The notes beneath the pieces were generated by a model, which was not told where the DNA came from, searched no databases, and saw nothing but the letters and a program-made list of their open reading frames with translations. From the NCBI RefSeq assembly GCF_003265705.1, contig NW_020312827.1:20051352-20115351 (forward strand): a stretch of DNA of 64,000 bases, written 5' to 3'. Made by a program: the position numbers and the translations under genes. This DNA comes from Callorhinus ursinus. Its lineage: Eukaryota > Chordata > Mammalia > Carnivora > Otariidae. Positions 22,856 to 35,105 of the stretch are shown in pieces (the stretch's first letter is position 1; each line of letters begins with the position of its first letter).

Positions 22856-23765
22856 TTGGTATAAGATATAAAATGATTTTATTTCCAAATGGCTACCATG
22901 ACTTCTGCAGGACATTCTAGAGATATTGGAGATAAAGAAGATATTTTGAGATAGAAAGAATCTGGAGCCCTCAAAATCACATTAGCAATTGTTTGCCTCT
23001 CTACTTAAGGTTGCCCCTGATGCCTACAATATCTTAGCAGTCAAGCAATCAGAAATCGTTTTTGAGAATGCAATGCACTCAGGTAGAAAATGTTGGCAAG
23101 ATATTATTGAGGTACAAATGAACTTTTCTAAATACATATGGACTATTCAAGGGTATCTGGCATAAAGATACAATTCAAAAGATGCCAATTCCTCTCTGAT
23201 TCTAAAGAAATAACTAATTTATTTTACCTGAACTGGTAAAGGAAGACTTCATGACACAGATGACAGTTGCCTTGGACTGTCAGCCTTGTTATGTTAGGCA
23301 GTTATTGGTAGATGAATGGGAGAAAAAGCATTACAGATCTATGTGGGGTACAGAGAAAACACAAAACACTTGGACCGCAGTGCAGAGAGAAGTTTAAATA
23401 AGACAAAGTATTTCTGTAAAGATATAATAAAGGATAAAGTGAGAAAAGGTAGAATGGACTGAGATAGTGAAGTATCTTAAATGCTTAAATGCCAAGTTAA
23501 GAACTTTGAACTTTATCCTGAAGGCAGGCAATAAAATGTCATTTAAACCTGATTAACAGAAGATTTAGAGTATAAAATCCATATTAGTTTCTGTACTTAG
23601 TTACAACCAGTTAACCACTTCTCAAGTCAGTTAAAATCTGAAATTGAGAACATGATATAAACTCAGTAAGCAAAAATGATAGCCATACGTTCTTCATATA
23701 GTCTGTAAATTTGTAATAGCATTGCTCACCATTAGAACTAGTGTGGCAAAAGAGGAAATATTCAC
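22856..23765. other. No recognised gene
   Basis: AT-rich sequence, chance frames only. Confidence 0.45.
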
Positions 23766-23769
23766 ATTT

Positions 23770-23945
23770 AGAGATAGGAGACCTGGATTAGCCTCTGAAG
23801 CTGCCATTTGCTACCTAATGCCACTGGTTAAATCACTTAATCTTCTTGAGACTTCATAATATTATCTGTCAATAAGTGATGATAATTATCTGCCCTACAG
23901 ACCTCACAGTTTTAGTAAAAATTAAATGATATTTGCAGGCAACCT
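23770..23945 (+). repeat. MIR SINE, sense
   Basis: 'gagacctggattagcctctg', 'ggttaaatcacttaatcttc' and 'tacagacctcacagttttag' fit MIR in order. Diverged. Confidence 0.7.
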
Positions 23946-24374
23946 AATTTTTCAGGGGTTCTATTCATCAAAAGAAGAATTTTTTTATGGATTAAAAATG
24001 AGTTGAGCTTAATTGACAAAAATTTAAATGGGTTAAGTCATTGAAGTCCAAGAAATTTGTACAAGTCAACAAGTACCTTGTGAAGAAGCAAATAAAGAGG
24101 AAGCCATAGAGTATTTGTGCTCTAGCTCCCACAAGATAACAGTGAGTCAGAAACCCAGTTGGAGTTTGACCTAGTTAACCAGAGGATCTGACAAGACCGA
24201 ACTGTGGTCTGAGCATAGACTACTATGTTAACTAATATTATAATGAGAAAAATCATGTACAAAGGACCAACACATGGTCCAGCTACTGCCCCTTGGGGAT
24301 AAAACTAGGATGCAGTGTTGCAAGGAAGCAAAAACCTGAGGGATCAGAGTGGGTGAGTCAACTTAAATAGCAAC

Positions 24375-24720
24375 AAAACAGTGTATGGCACAGCCTCAAG
24401 ATGGAATACCATAAAAGGTTATGGTAGACATGAAGAAAAGTTATTGATATTTGTTGATATATTATTAAGGAACACTGTAGATAGCATCATGCACACAAAT
24501 ACACACACACACATACACACAAATACAAGGGAGGGGAAAGAGACAGAGAAAATACACAACAAATATTGATGAAAAACTGACAAAAGTTATTTCTGGTTGG
24601 TGAAATTTGGAGGTTGTTTCCTTTCATTTATTTGTGGTTTATTTTTAATTCCTCTAAATTGGAAAAGTGCTATGTGTGTAATAAAGTTATAATTTTTAAT
24701 TGGATGATATAATGCATAGT
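24375..24720 (+). mobile_element. Probable L1ME 3' fragment, sense
   Basis: 'atggaataccataaaaggtt', 'gatatattattaaggaacac' and 'atttctggttggtgaaattt' resemble the 3' part of an old L1. It contains a short CA run at 24501-24520. The assignment is tentative. Confidence 0.5.
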
Positions 24721-24834
24721 AAAATACTGTGTAGATGGATAAAGTGCCATTCAGATGTGAGTTATTATTAATCACCACTCTAACTTTTTCTGCCCAGCTG
24801 CTTCTGTCATTTCAACATAAATCATATCAGTGGG

Positions 24835-25045
24835 AGGCAGATTATATAGTCTTTGGAATAATACAGAACTAGGGGTCAAATCTTAGCTTCCCCTCTTGGT
24901 AGTTGGATGACGTTGGGCAAACTAATTAACCTTGGTATGTCTTAGAAATTTTAAAGGTAAAATGGGTATAATACCAACATCAAAGGATTGCTGTGAACAT
25001 TAAATAAATTGATGAAAATAAGGAGCTTATCCTAGATGAAAATAA
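24835..25045 (+). repeat. MIR SINE, sense
   Basis: 'ggtcaaatcttagcttcccc', 'gatgacgttgggcaaactaa' and 'gattgctgtgaacattaaat' match the MIR order over its full length. Confidence 0.8.
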
Positions 25046-25084
25046 TAAATCAATACAGATTAGCCACACTTACCACTACTCTCT

Positions 25085-25395
25085 ACGTTCAATAAATATT
25101 TGCTGAGTTCCTACTCAGTATCAGGGGAGAAGCTCTTCCCTGGAGGAGCTCACAGGCCTGGGAGAAAACTTTTTTTTTTTTAAGATTTTATTTATTTATT
25201 TATTTGAGAGAGAGAGTAAGTGGGGGAGGAGGAGAGGGAAAAGAAGAGAAGAATCTGAAGCAGACTCCCCACTGAGCGCAGAGCCCAACGTGGGGCTGGA
25301 TATCACAACCCTGAGATCATGACCTCAGCCAAAATCAAGAATTGGACGCTTAACCAACTGAGGCACCCAGGTGCCCTGGGGAGAAAACTTTTGAG
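25085..25395 (-). repeat. L2 3'-end relic, antisense, split by a SINEC
   Basis: 'ttcaataaatatttgctgag' with 'tcctactcagtatcagggg' and 'ctggaggagctcacaggcc' is the reverse complement of the L2 terminus. Confidence 0.7.
25174..25375 (-). mobile_element. SINEC, antisense, inside L2
   Basis: 'taagattttatttatttatt', GA-rich block, 'gcagactccccactgagcg', 'cttaaccaactgaggcaccc'. The TSD is 'ctgggagaaaactttt' (25158-25173) against 'ctggggagaaaactttt' (25376-25392). Confidence 0.94.
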
Positions 25396-26785
25396 ACAAT
25401 TCTGTAGTGTATCTCCATGTACCATACAATAAATAAATATAGTATAACAATTGAATGAATAATTTTGATAAATCTAAGTAAGTATATATGTAATCCTATA
25501 AGAGTGGTTAAGAAGTTGCACATACTTATGACTGGGGAAATGTAGAGAGTTTTCCCAGTGGAGATGACTCCTGAGCTCAGTTTTAAAGGATGAGTGATTG
25601 CTTAACAGGCAAGGGAGGGGGGATAATTACAGGGAGCGGGGGAATGGACTCAAACCAGAGGCATAAAAAAGTTTTGTCATATTCCAGGAACTGGAAGTGG
25701 TTTCATAGGGCTAAGAAATGCAAAACAATAAATTACTATTCAAACATTAGTATCCCCTTGTTTTACACCAAACACATGTGAAATTCAGAAATGCAACTGG
25801 AAGATACAAACATGACCAAGTTAATTTAGTGCACACAAGCAAGTACCTTGATACATAAGGAAGTACCATTTCACATTTAAATCCATAAATTCAGCAGCAA
25901 AATCTTAGAAAGGATTGGAGGTTTTAAAATAACATTTCACATATAACATTAAGGAAAATAATTTGACCTTGGGAGCAAACCCAATGTTATTTTCTCTGTT
26001 TTCATTATCACTATGTAGTATTCCTATAATTACACTGTCAAACAATATTAATATTGATGACTTATGAGACCCCTCATGCCCACCCTTTTGGCCCCTAGAA
26101 GAATACACAAAGTAAATATGAAATATTTAGAATCAGTATTTATTTTTGTCTTTTAAAAGAAACAAAATCCAACATAAGATTTGACTATTTTAGGTGGGCA
26201 TTGGAATATTTCTATTAGCTCTTTGTTTTTAAAACAAGGAGGAAGTGTTGGACACAAAGAATACATTGAGATGACTTTTTGTAAGTGAAGCGTAACACTT
26301 ACCAGAGGAACTAAACCAATGGACTGAAGGTAGACCGTCTCAGCTGCCACCACTTAATCCATGTGGTACAAGAGGGGAATTGAAGGGAAAAGTTGACTTC
26401 ATTTGCTTTAGGTAATGAGTATCCTGTATTTGAAGTAGTCCAACTAATTAGAATTCAGCAGTGCTTAGGAGACAGTAGAAATTATTCGTCTTGTACTTGA
26501 TGCTAAGCAAGGTGAAGATACAGAGACAAGTCTTAACAACAACAACGAAAATAGTTTCTTTTTTAAGTCACTAGGCATAGAACATAGGAATTACCATACA
26601 ACTGAGGTGCATTCATTGGCTCTCAAAAGCTTGAAAGATAAAATTACAGGATGGAGGAAGGCAGGAAGGAACACGCTGATTGAATTGACATAAAGGACAT
26701 TAGAGAATGACATATGGAGTTTAGAGATGGAGAGGTGGCTTAGAAATCATCCAGCCCAAATCTTAACAGTCTTTCAATGTGACAC
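25396..26785. other. No recognised gene
   Basis: AT-rich; I see no exon or nameable repeat. Confidence 0.45.
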
Positions 26786-26789
26786 CAGT

Positions 26790-27600
26790 GCCTTGGCTGT
26801 ACTAGTCCAACTCTCCAGGCTTAGCTCTTCTACTTGTCCTAATGTTCCTGCCACATTGGCCTTTGCACATGTGTTTCTTCTTTCTGGAATGTTCTTTTTT
26901 CCAATATTCACCTCCAACCTTTTCAATTTTTCCCAAAGTCCTTCTCTGAATTCCACTCCTAAATCCATGTCATGTTGCCTGCCCCATTATAGGCTCTCAT
27001 TTGTATCATTATTTCTCCTTTCCAGCAGGTGTCCTAGTGTTATATTTATTTGTGTGCTTGAAAAGTATCTGTCTCCCACTCTGGATGATAAATTTCATGT
27101 GAGTAGCAACCAAGTCTATTTTGTTTAGGTTGTATCCCCCAGTGACTGACTCATAATAAGCCTTTTTAAAATTAATGGATGCAACTTTTACTCCCATCAC
27201 AAAGAAAATATTTAAATGCCCCAGAGGTGGGCACGTGGGTGGCTCAGTCATTAAGTGTCTGCCTTCGGCTCAGGTCATGATCCCAGGGTCCTGGGATCGA
27301 GCCCCACATTGGGCTTCCTGCTCTGCGGGAAGCCTGCATCTCCCTCTCCCGCTCCCCCCTGCTTTTATTCCCTCTCTTGCTGTGTCTCTCTCTGTCAAAT
27401 AAATAAATAAAATCTTTTAAAAAAATAAAAATAAATGCCCCAGAGGTTTTTGCCTACTTGGCTATAAATGTTATTTCTTCTAACTAAAATATCTTCCCTA
27501 GTTTTCTCTGGCTACTTTCTGCCTATTCCTCATGATGAATCTGAACACCTTCTTTCGAAATACTTCCTCAACCCTAGTCCAGTAGAGATTAGTAACTAGA
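26790..27600 (+). repeat. L2 LINE 3' region, sense, split by a SINEC
   Basis: 'ttcctgccacattggccttt', 'tttctttctggaatgttctt', 'ttccaatattcacctccaac' and 'ctctggatgataaatttcat' are decayed L2 landmarks. A second L2-like piece follows the SINE ('cctacttggctataaatg', 'tacttcctcaaccctag'). The 133-codon frame here (26727-27128) falls inside the repeat and is not a gene. Confidence 0.65.
27229..27432 (+). mobile_element. SINEC, sense, exact TSD
   Basis: Head 'gggcacgtgggtggctcag', 'tcctgggatcgagccccac', 'ggcttcctgctctgcggga', CT-rich middle and tail 'aaataaataaataaaatc'. The TSD 'aaatgccccagaggt' is exact (27214-27228, 27433-27447). Confidence 0.96.
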
Positions 27601-27810
27601 AGTCACGTGTTCCCAAAGTCTGCAAAGTTTAGAAAAGCTAATATCACACAGCTAGATAGTAGCATTGATGGGACAAGATTCAAATTCCATTGACCAAAAT
27701 TATACCCATTTTTTTCAATTCAAAATACATATATTAAAACCCTACTACACACCAAGACTGTGTTGGGATTTGAAGATGCAAAGATGAAATATACCCACGT
27801 CCTATTACCA
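27600..27810 (-). repeat. MIR relic (27600-27710) abutting an L2 relic (27720-27810), antisense
   Basis: 'atatcacacagctagatagt' and 'aagattcaaattccattga' are antisense MIR. 'cctactacacaccaagactg' is antisense L2. Confidence 0.55.
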
Positions 27811-28689
27811 GTGTTCTTTAAGACAATGACATTAAACACCCATACCCAGACTCGTGTCTCACTTAAACCTCCAGGAGCAAGGCTGCCAAGTGGATTGCAA
27901 ATTTGAGTATAGTCTCTGCAAAACAAAAAGTCTAGGCTGGGTGTAAGAAACAGCAGTTGTGAGCCAGGCAGCTTGGTCACTAACTTCCTATCTCCCCTTG
28001 CGTAGCTTCTCTTCAGCACTCTGAACTTCAGTTTCCTCATCTGTAAACAATCTTCTGAGTTAAATTTCTCTATTTAGCATCTATAGACTCTCCAGAAACC
28101 TTAACAGTACTTGAGAGCCTGATTCAAGATTCTCAAAGCCTCAGACAGGAGCATTTTGGGGAAGAGAATAAAAACAAACCATCTGAGGTCTCCATTATCC
28201 CAATGGAAATAACCCAAAACAATAAGCCCCATAGTCCAATTACATTCAGCAGGATGTTTCCTGCTTAAGTCAGTACCTGCTAATCATATGGCTAAGCTGT
28301 CACACAAAGTGATACATGCAAAAAACAGCCTTCTGGGGAAAGAGCCAAAAATCCTCTCTTCCTAGCCAAAGAAATCAAAAGAAGTGATTGCCTCATTCAG
28401 CTTCCAGGGCCCTAGTGGGAAAGAATTGTTTCAAGCTAGGTAAATAAGTTTATCTTCATCTACGTGTGTTCTCAAGGACATTCCATGGCTTATGAAAAAG
28501 GCCCAGAAAAATCTAGGGACACCATTAGCTCTGAGAGGTATCACTTGCTTAATTCATCACTGCTCTTCAAGACTGAAATCAAGCAAAACATTCCCGACAA
28601 CCATCCTCATTTGTACCACATGCTCTTATTCTGTGCTCCCAGAATCCAGATGTAAGCCATTATCACAGTGCTAATTATTCATTAGTTTC
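27811..28689. other. No recognised gene; possible MIR trace near 27985-28060
   Basis: 'aacttcagtttcctcatctg' with 'taaacaatc' resembles the MIR right end in sense. The rest is unassigned. Confidence 0.45.
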
Positions 28690-28940
28690 TTTCATGTCTA
28701 TTGTCCCGGCTGTATAGTTAGCTCCTTGAGTGCAGGGACTGTGTCTATCCTGTCCTTTATTGGATCCCCCATGACAAACACAGTGCCTGACACAGAATTC
28801 AAAAACTATATTAAACAAGTAAATTGCATAATTACCTGTGTATTCCACTGGATTATAAGCTTTCTAAGGACAGAGTTTATGTCATTCATTTTTATATTAC
28901 TGTTACTTAACTTAGATGCTGGCTCACAGTCAAGATGGCT
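28690..28940 (+). repeat. L2 3'-end relics, sense
   Basis: 'agctccttgagtgcagggac' with 'tgtgtctatcctg' and 'cacagtgcctgacacagaat' is the L2 end. A second similar block, 'ataagctttctaaggacaga', lies at 28855-28935. Confidence 0.65.
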
Positions 28941-29189
28941 TGTTGAGCAAGTGAATGCATACTAAAGGATGGAAACACCCTTCCTACAAGCCACCTCCCA
29001 TCTTCAGGTTGAGCAGATTTCTTTAATGCCGGATCATTATGAAGATGTCCATTGATGCTCCTTTGTATGGAAGCCTTTACACACACACATGTATCAGGCT
29101 AGAAAAGCTCAGATCCTGCCTGTTGTGGCATATCCTATATCCTCCTATAAACTTCTTCTGCATCTTTCCAATGTAGCAGGAATTTCAAT

Positions 29190-29320
29190 GCCCTGAAATT
29201 CAAAAATCCTGACTTCTAGTCCCAGGTTTACTACCAAACTCTGTGAACTTGCATGTCATTCAGCCTCATCTGGACTTAGTTCACTAATCTATAAAAGGAT
29301 TAACTATCAAATCTCCAAGA
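29190..29320 (+). repeat. MIR relic, sense
   Basis: 'ctgacttctagtcccaggtt', 'cattcagcctcatctggac' and 'ctaatctataaaaggattaa' follow the MIR order. Confidence 0.6.
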
Positions 29321-30605
29321 CTTCATCCAAGATTTTTAACATGTTATGAAGTTCTAACATAGATTGAGCCCATGACCATATGATTATAATTAGACAACTG
29401 TTCTGGATCACTCATCCCTTCTTACCTCTTTCCTATAGCATCAACTATTCAGAAGCAAAGAACTACATGTTTCAGGTTATTATTGGAGCCTTGAACTCAA
29501 AAGACTTATCAGTGTGCTTTCCTACTTCTTGAAGAGGCCCCCTTCCTATATGCACTGACCAGAACAGCGTGTGGTATTAATAAATGAGGTCTCCAGACTC
29601 ACAGTGTGTATGATGTCGGTTAAGACATACTCAGCTTTTAAAGTTAAAACGTGAGGTCTATTGACTTCTGCTATCATCCAATTCCAATATTGCCCTGGTG
29701 ACTTCAGAAGACTTCCCATTTCTTGCCAATAAGATTCTCTTCCGCACTGTGTGGTCTTTGGTCTGTTCCTATTTAAGTCAGGGGCACAGCTTGCATGCAT
29801 TGTTTTGAGATTCTTTGGTCCTTTTTCTTTAAAAAATAAAAACAAAACAAACAAAAACAACAACAACAAAAAAAAACCCACCCAAGTGATACACTGAAAG
29901 TACAACTAATCACCCAGAACTACACAGTGGACCTCAGCTGAAATGAGCAACAAGCATTCTAGATGGCTCATTTTTACCTGCTGTGGTAAAGTCACTACCT
30001 CTATGGTACAAAAATCACCTATTTAATTGTAGACCCTAATAATTAGGAAAGGAATATCCATTCAAGACAATCATTGTGCATAATACCTAAGCATAGACTA
30101 AGTACATGTTCAGTTAACAGGGGCTGATAGCCCCCTGCCTCCTTCTTTTCATATACACACATGCACACACATACACACAAATTCTGTATCCAGTCATGCA
30201 CAAGAGAAGGGAAGTGATTTTGAATATTACTTTAAAAACAAATGGATAGAGAGGTTGTTTATCAATTCTACAGCCTTTAGGTGAGGACTGGAGGTGAATG
30301 TTTTTTCTAGCATAAGCATTTCCTCAAAATATGCTCATTTCAGCAAGCAGATATAAGGTACACTTTGAAAGATTGAAAGGTAACTCCTAAAAGCAAAATG
30401 GGTCACTGGTTCAGTTCAGAAGTTGAAGGAAGAGTACCACTTCTTGGATAGTACAATATTTTATAAGTGATTCAGAAGACAAACTTCAAGGTATGGGCCA
30501 AGAGTAACCAGTGTGCTACAGCTGGGTCTCTCACAGAAGTGATGTGTTCACTCTGTCTGAGGTTAAAATGGATAATTTGCCAAATAATCTCCCTTATTGG
30601 CCACT
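29321..30605. other. No recognised gene; A/CA-rich patch at 29830-29880
   Basis: The 29830-29880 stretch is A-rich with 'caacaacaac' units and may be a simple repeat or a retroelement tail. A short CA run lies near 30156-30180. Confidence 0.45.
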
Positions 30606-30611
30606 CCTCTG

Positions 30612-30785
30612 AAATAGAGTTTCTTAAATTTTAATGTGCAAATGATTCACCTAGGACTCTGGTTATAATGAGGATTCAGATTCTGTAGGTCTATGGCAGA
30701 TCCTGAAATTCTGTATTTCTAACAAGCCCCCAGATGATGTTGATGCTACTATTCCTTGGGCCACACTTGAGTAGCAAAGATCTCA
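30612..30785 (+). mobile_element. MER5A (hAT-Charlie, non-autonomous DNA transposon)
   Basis: 'taaattttaatgtgcaaatg', 'attcacctaggactctggtt', 'gattctgtaggtctatggc', 'ttctaacaagcccccagatg' and 'gatgttgatgctactattcc' match MER5A along its length. It is old and immobile. Confidence 0.85.
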
Positions 30786-31212
30786 AACAGACCAATCACC
30801 CCCCTAATTCCAGTGATAATTTTGTTTCCCTTTTATAAGGACAAGACATGGGAAGGATTTGGTAGATATAAGACTTTTTGTTCTCTGAAGATAGACTCCA
30901 AATAAAGGGTCTCTTCTGTAATTATTTCCTTTCCTCATTTGGTTACAATTATCAGAACATTATTGGTAGATAAATCATGGGTCCCTGTGGTTGTATAGTC
31001 AAAATATATGGTGAAAATATTAAGGACTAGTACATATTTAGAATCACAGATCTCAGAGAAGGAAGGCATTCAATGTTGGTTCAACCAAATTCCAGGTATC
31101 TCTAGTGAGCTCCCAGAATGGATCCAGGCCTCAGTGTAACTGATGCAGAGCAAAGACTGGAGACCAACTGTCCTCACAGCTGTAAGGAAGTGCTTGGTTT
31201 ACTTTGAGTTTG

Positions 31213-31248
<36 letters not shown>

Positions 31249-32104
31249 TGAAAAGTAGGGAGGGCACAATAGCAATTCAGTTATTCCATCTCTTTTCCCT
31301 ACAACTATATCCTGTCAGCATTCCTTGAGATATGGTTGCAATAAACACACCTATCCCCAATTTACAAACTGAAGAAATCAAAACAAAATTTTGCAAAATA
31401 AGCAAAAAATTTGCTTGAGAAGACACACACATACATATGCACACACACACACACACAGAAATACATGGGCAGAGCTACAATGAGGTTTTTCTCAAATGGC
31501 ATCCTGATCTGTCATTAAGCCAAGCTCTCTCCTAGTTTTATGTTTTATATAAATAAAATGTGACAGATAAAACAATGTGTTGTGTTATTATTTTTCTCTG
31601 TTTCCTTTCTTTCTGAGTTTGCCCATGTGCAAGCATTGATCTTCTCATCCAGTGTTATATTGTGTTTTTTTGTTTTCATCAAAACAATTAGTTGCAGCTC
31701 AGAAGATATAATTCTAGCAGCACATCACAGAAAATCCTGTTTCCTGCCTGCTTTAATGAAGTCAGGCATCATGGGAAGCTGAAACACCAGGGAAAAAGAA
31801 CACGTTGTAAAGTATAATTGCTTTCAAGAAGAAAGACCTTCCCCTGTGGATCCATTTTGGATTAAGCATCATAGAATTGCTTTTTTTTTTTCCTTTCCCT
31901 TTTTATTTTCTGGCCCTTCATTAAGGATATTTTGTGCGGTGCCCTAGGTTGAGGGGTAAGTTTTGTCCAGTTTCCAGGAATGTTAATGCGGAAGATAAAC
32001 TAAGATCAAAGATTAATTTCCAGCCTGTACCCTTCATCCCAAGAATGCTTTTCAGATACCATTCTTTCTAAGTATTTTGATGTTGCATCATTAAAGTTAT
32101 TTTT
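30786..32104. other. No recognised gene; simple repeats only
   Basis: It holds the ATT array listed separately and a CA run at 31439-31458. Confidence 0.5.
31214..31247 (+). repeat. (ATT)n microsatellite
   Basis: About 11 uninterrupted ATT units. Confidence 0.95.
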
Positions 32105-32129
32105 AGGCTGTCCCCACCCACTTTGACCC

Positions 32130-32572
32130 CTGCCTACCCACTCAAATCCTGCTCACAGCTTCACTTTGCCTTTGTTGCATACGCTCCAACCCTCCAACCC
32201 CGTTGGCCTTCACTGAGTGTGTCAGGCTTGTTCCTGCTGGGAGCCGTTTGCCTTCACTGCTGATTTTGCCAAGGATGTTCTTTCGATTCATTGTTGCATG
32301 CCTAGCTCCTTAGAGGGGCCTTCTCCAAACCCTCGATGTCAGGGAACCCCAGCCACTCTCATACCCAGTGTTCTGCTTTTATTCTCCTCAGAGCATTCAT
32401 CCATCACTCACTACCTAATACTTCCGTGATTGGGTTAGTTTGCTGTTCGTTCCAATAAAAATAGAAGCTCCATGAGATCAGGGACCTTTTAAACGTGATC
32501 ATCACTGCACTGTGAACATACCTTGGCACACAGTAGGTGCATAATAAATTTTGCTGAATGATTGAATGAACA
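32130..32572 (+). repeat. L2 LINE 3' end, sense, reaching the terminus
   Basis: It ends 'ttggcacacagtaggtgcat', 'aataaattttgctgaatg', 'attgaatga', and is preceded by 'agaagctccatgagatcagg'. This is the full L2 terminus and one of the better L2 copies here. Confidence 0.8.
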
Positions 32573-32744
32573 AGCAAAATAAATCAATCATAAGGTACAT
32601 GTTTAAAACCACAGAATCTTAGCGCAGCAAAAGAAATAAACATTGATATCATCTAGCCACTTAAGTCCCAGAAGTATAAGGTGAACTCCAGAATTTAAAA
32701 CACCATTTGGGAGAAGGATCTCAGGAGCCTCTGCAGCAGAGAGA

Positions 32745-32850
32745 TGTCATTCATTAATTCAGCAAACAGTGGTCAGGTGACAGGCACAGTACTGGCTTCT
32801 TAGGAATCAAATGGTGGGAAAGACACACATGGTCTTTGCCATGCTGAAAT
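32745..32850 (-). repeat. L2 3' end relic, antisense
   Basis: 'attcattaattcagcaaaca', 'gtgacaggcacagtactgg' and 'catggtctttgccatg' are the reverse complement of the L2 terminus. It is about 170 bp from a sense L2 end, in the opposite orientation. Confidence 0.6.
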
Positions 32851-34226
32851 GTGGGGAAAAGGGAAAGGAGGAACCAACACTGGAATGGGTTGGGGGAAAT
32901 ATTACTCTCCCCACCCAGTGCACTAATAAAAACCTCCAGAGTCCCAGAGGTAAAGAAAATTATACAGCTATCTAAAACATAGAATATAAAATATAAAAGT
33001 GAAGGAAATAGGTGGTGTCAATTATGAACCATTGATCGGAGTTACATTGTTCTGTGACTTGGAAAAACACAAAGCTATCAAAATGGAAACTAAAATAAAA
33101 ATGAACTCTCAGTGCCATCTCTCGAAGCAACTTCCTACCACCTCAGTTGAGTAGGACCCTTCCCACTCAGGAACTCACTATGATCATGATTCCCCCAGAA
33201 TTCACAAGGGCCAAATGAAAAATCCTATCTGCAAGACAAACAACCTAGACTAGAATTTTATTCTTCTGAAAATGATTATTAAGGAGTTCCTAGGGGAAAG
33301 AAGATAAACCGAACTGTATAAATGAAAGTTTTATCATTAAGAAGGTGTAGCAAATCCTCAGTCAGCACTATTGAAGTGGCAAATTTCTAGGGACCCACAT
33401 ATAAAAAGTATTATGCAATAGATAATTACACTCCAGTGGATGTAACTTAATCATAACACAATTAGTGGCAGGAAAATAAGAAAAAAAAGTATTTCACACA
33501 ACCATTAAAATCTGCCAACTTAAACAAATCTTGCTCATTGGCACATATCATAAGCAGAATCTTAATCATAATACAGTCTTGATTTTGGTCCCCCTTGGAA
33601 ACCACAAGTATGGCCTCTTAATTATTATCAATGACTCAGGGGATAAAATGGGTAGGTTTGGCTGCAAAACCTACCAAAAATTGTATATTTATAATAAATT
33701 TAGAGACTGGTGGTTAATCTAGATTATTCTGGACAAATGTGCTTGACTTTTCTGAGGCTATAAATGGAAAAAGAAAAGAGCATTACTGCTTCAGTTACTC
33801 AAGTCTCAAGAGAATTTCATTTTCTAATTGAATGTTAAAAATGTTCCATCTACCCTATAAATCCAGGAGTCATTGGCCTTGGTTTAGGGAGCCGCCAATC
33901 CAAAATAAACAAAAAAAGAACAGTTTCTTCTCTCTGGCTGTGTCTGTATAATACCAAATTGACTATCAGCTTCAAAAATAATCAGTCAATTATATGAAAA
34001 AGTTAAGCTGCTCTTAGTCCTACAGACACAAGAACTGAAGATTGAGCAAATCTTTTCCACCAGTGTTAGGTCAAGTGTACACTTTCCATAGAGCTTCTAT
34101 CAATTTCAAAGGCCTAAGTCATAACACCACAGATCAACCCAGGATAGCATATTCAATTCTTCAGGCTCAGAGTAGTCTTCTCAATACAATGTAGTTTAAG
34201 CTCATTGGTCTCCCCACCATTTATAC
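32851..34226. other. No recognised gene
   Basis: AT-rich, unassigned. Confidence 0.45.
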
Positions 34227-34474
34227 CAGGGGATGGCAAATTTTCTTCCAAGGACCAGATAGTAAAAATTTATACTTTGAGGGCCAAATATGATCTGTCA
34301 CATATTTTTCTTTTTTTGGTTTTGTGTGTGTGTGTGTGTGTATACATGTATGGTTTTTTTTCTGTTGCTTTTGCTGGTGATTGTGGTTTTTACAACTGTC
34401 TAAAAATGCAAAAATCTATACTTTGCCCATTAGCCATAAAAAACAGGTCACATGGCAGAGTTTGCCAACCCCTG
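34227..34474 (+). mobile_element. Non-autonomous hAT-type DNA transposon with visible terminal inverted repeats
   Basis: Ends are CAGGGGATGGCAAA (34227-34240) and TTTGCCAACCCCTG (34461-34474), inverted repeats with one mismatch in 14. 'aaggaccagatagtaaaaat' and 'agggccaaatatgatctgt' match a common Charlie-group element whose exact name I do not recall. The flanking 8-mers (34219-34226, 34475-34482) agree at 5 of 8 positions, as for an old 8-bp TSD. A GT run has grown at 34324-34341. Confidence 0.75.
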
Positions 34475-34659
34475 CCTTTTACCCAACATCACCATGTATT
34501 AGGCATGTACAGTCCAAATAAAGAGTGAAAGAAATGACTTTTTCTTTTGTTTTCAAGACCATCCCTATGAGAAAATTTTACTCAGATATTATAGCAGGGA
34601 TAATTTTTAAAACTATATCACACTCATACCTTTTCACTACTGCTTTACTAGTTGAAGTA

Positions 34660-35105
34660 GCACTAGCTAATATATATATAAAAAACAATAAGCCCCCAAA
34701 TCTTAACTAGAGAAGACAAGTTTATTTTTCATGCCATAGGAGGATGAGCAGGGATTATCTACTACATATAGTCACACAGGAACCCAAGTTGACAGAGGAT
34801 CAACCAGTTTTAATACAGGGCTCCCAAGGTCAGCATTGATAATGCTAACATCATCCAACTAGTGGACAGGGAACAAGAAGGAGCACAGAGTAAGTATACC
34901 TTTGTATAAACCATGTCAGCCTAGAATTGACACACCAATTTCCTTTCACATTTTATTAGTTAGAACCAGTCACATGGCACGCTTAGATGCAAGGGTAAGT
35001 GAGAAACATGGATGGTTTTCCAGCAAAAACCCTACCCTCAAGAATGTGAGCACAAATCTTGGTGGAGCTAGAGTTCTCTGTCCCACTTGGAACTCCTAAT
35101 TGTTT
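34660..35105 (+). repeat. Old interspersed repeat, family unresolved
   Basis: 'agacaagtttatttttcatg', 'attttattagttagaaccag', 'tcacatggcacgcttagatg' and 'caagggtaagtgagaaac' resemble a common old mammalian retroelement that I recognise by phrase but cannot name. The pieces at 52195-52400 and 61185-61330 may be the same family. Strand is arbitrary. Confidence 0.4.

Noticed and set aside
26727..27128. 133-codon plus-strand frame
   Set aside because: It lies within an L2-derived region and does not match the L2 protein frame; chance opening in a pyrimidine-rich repeat.
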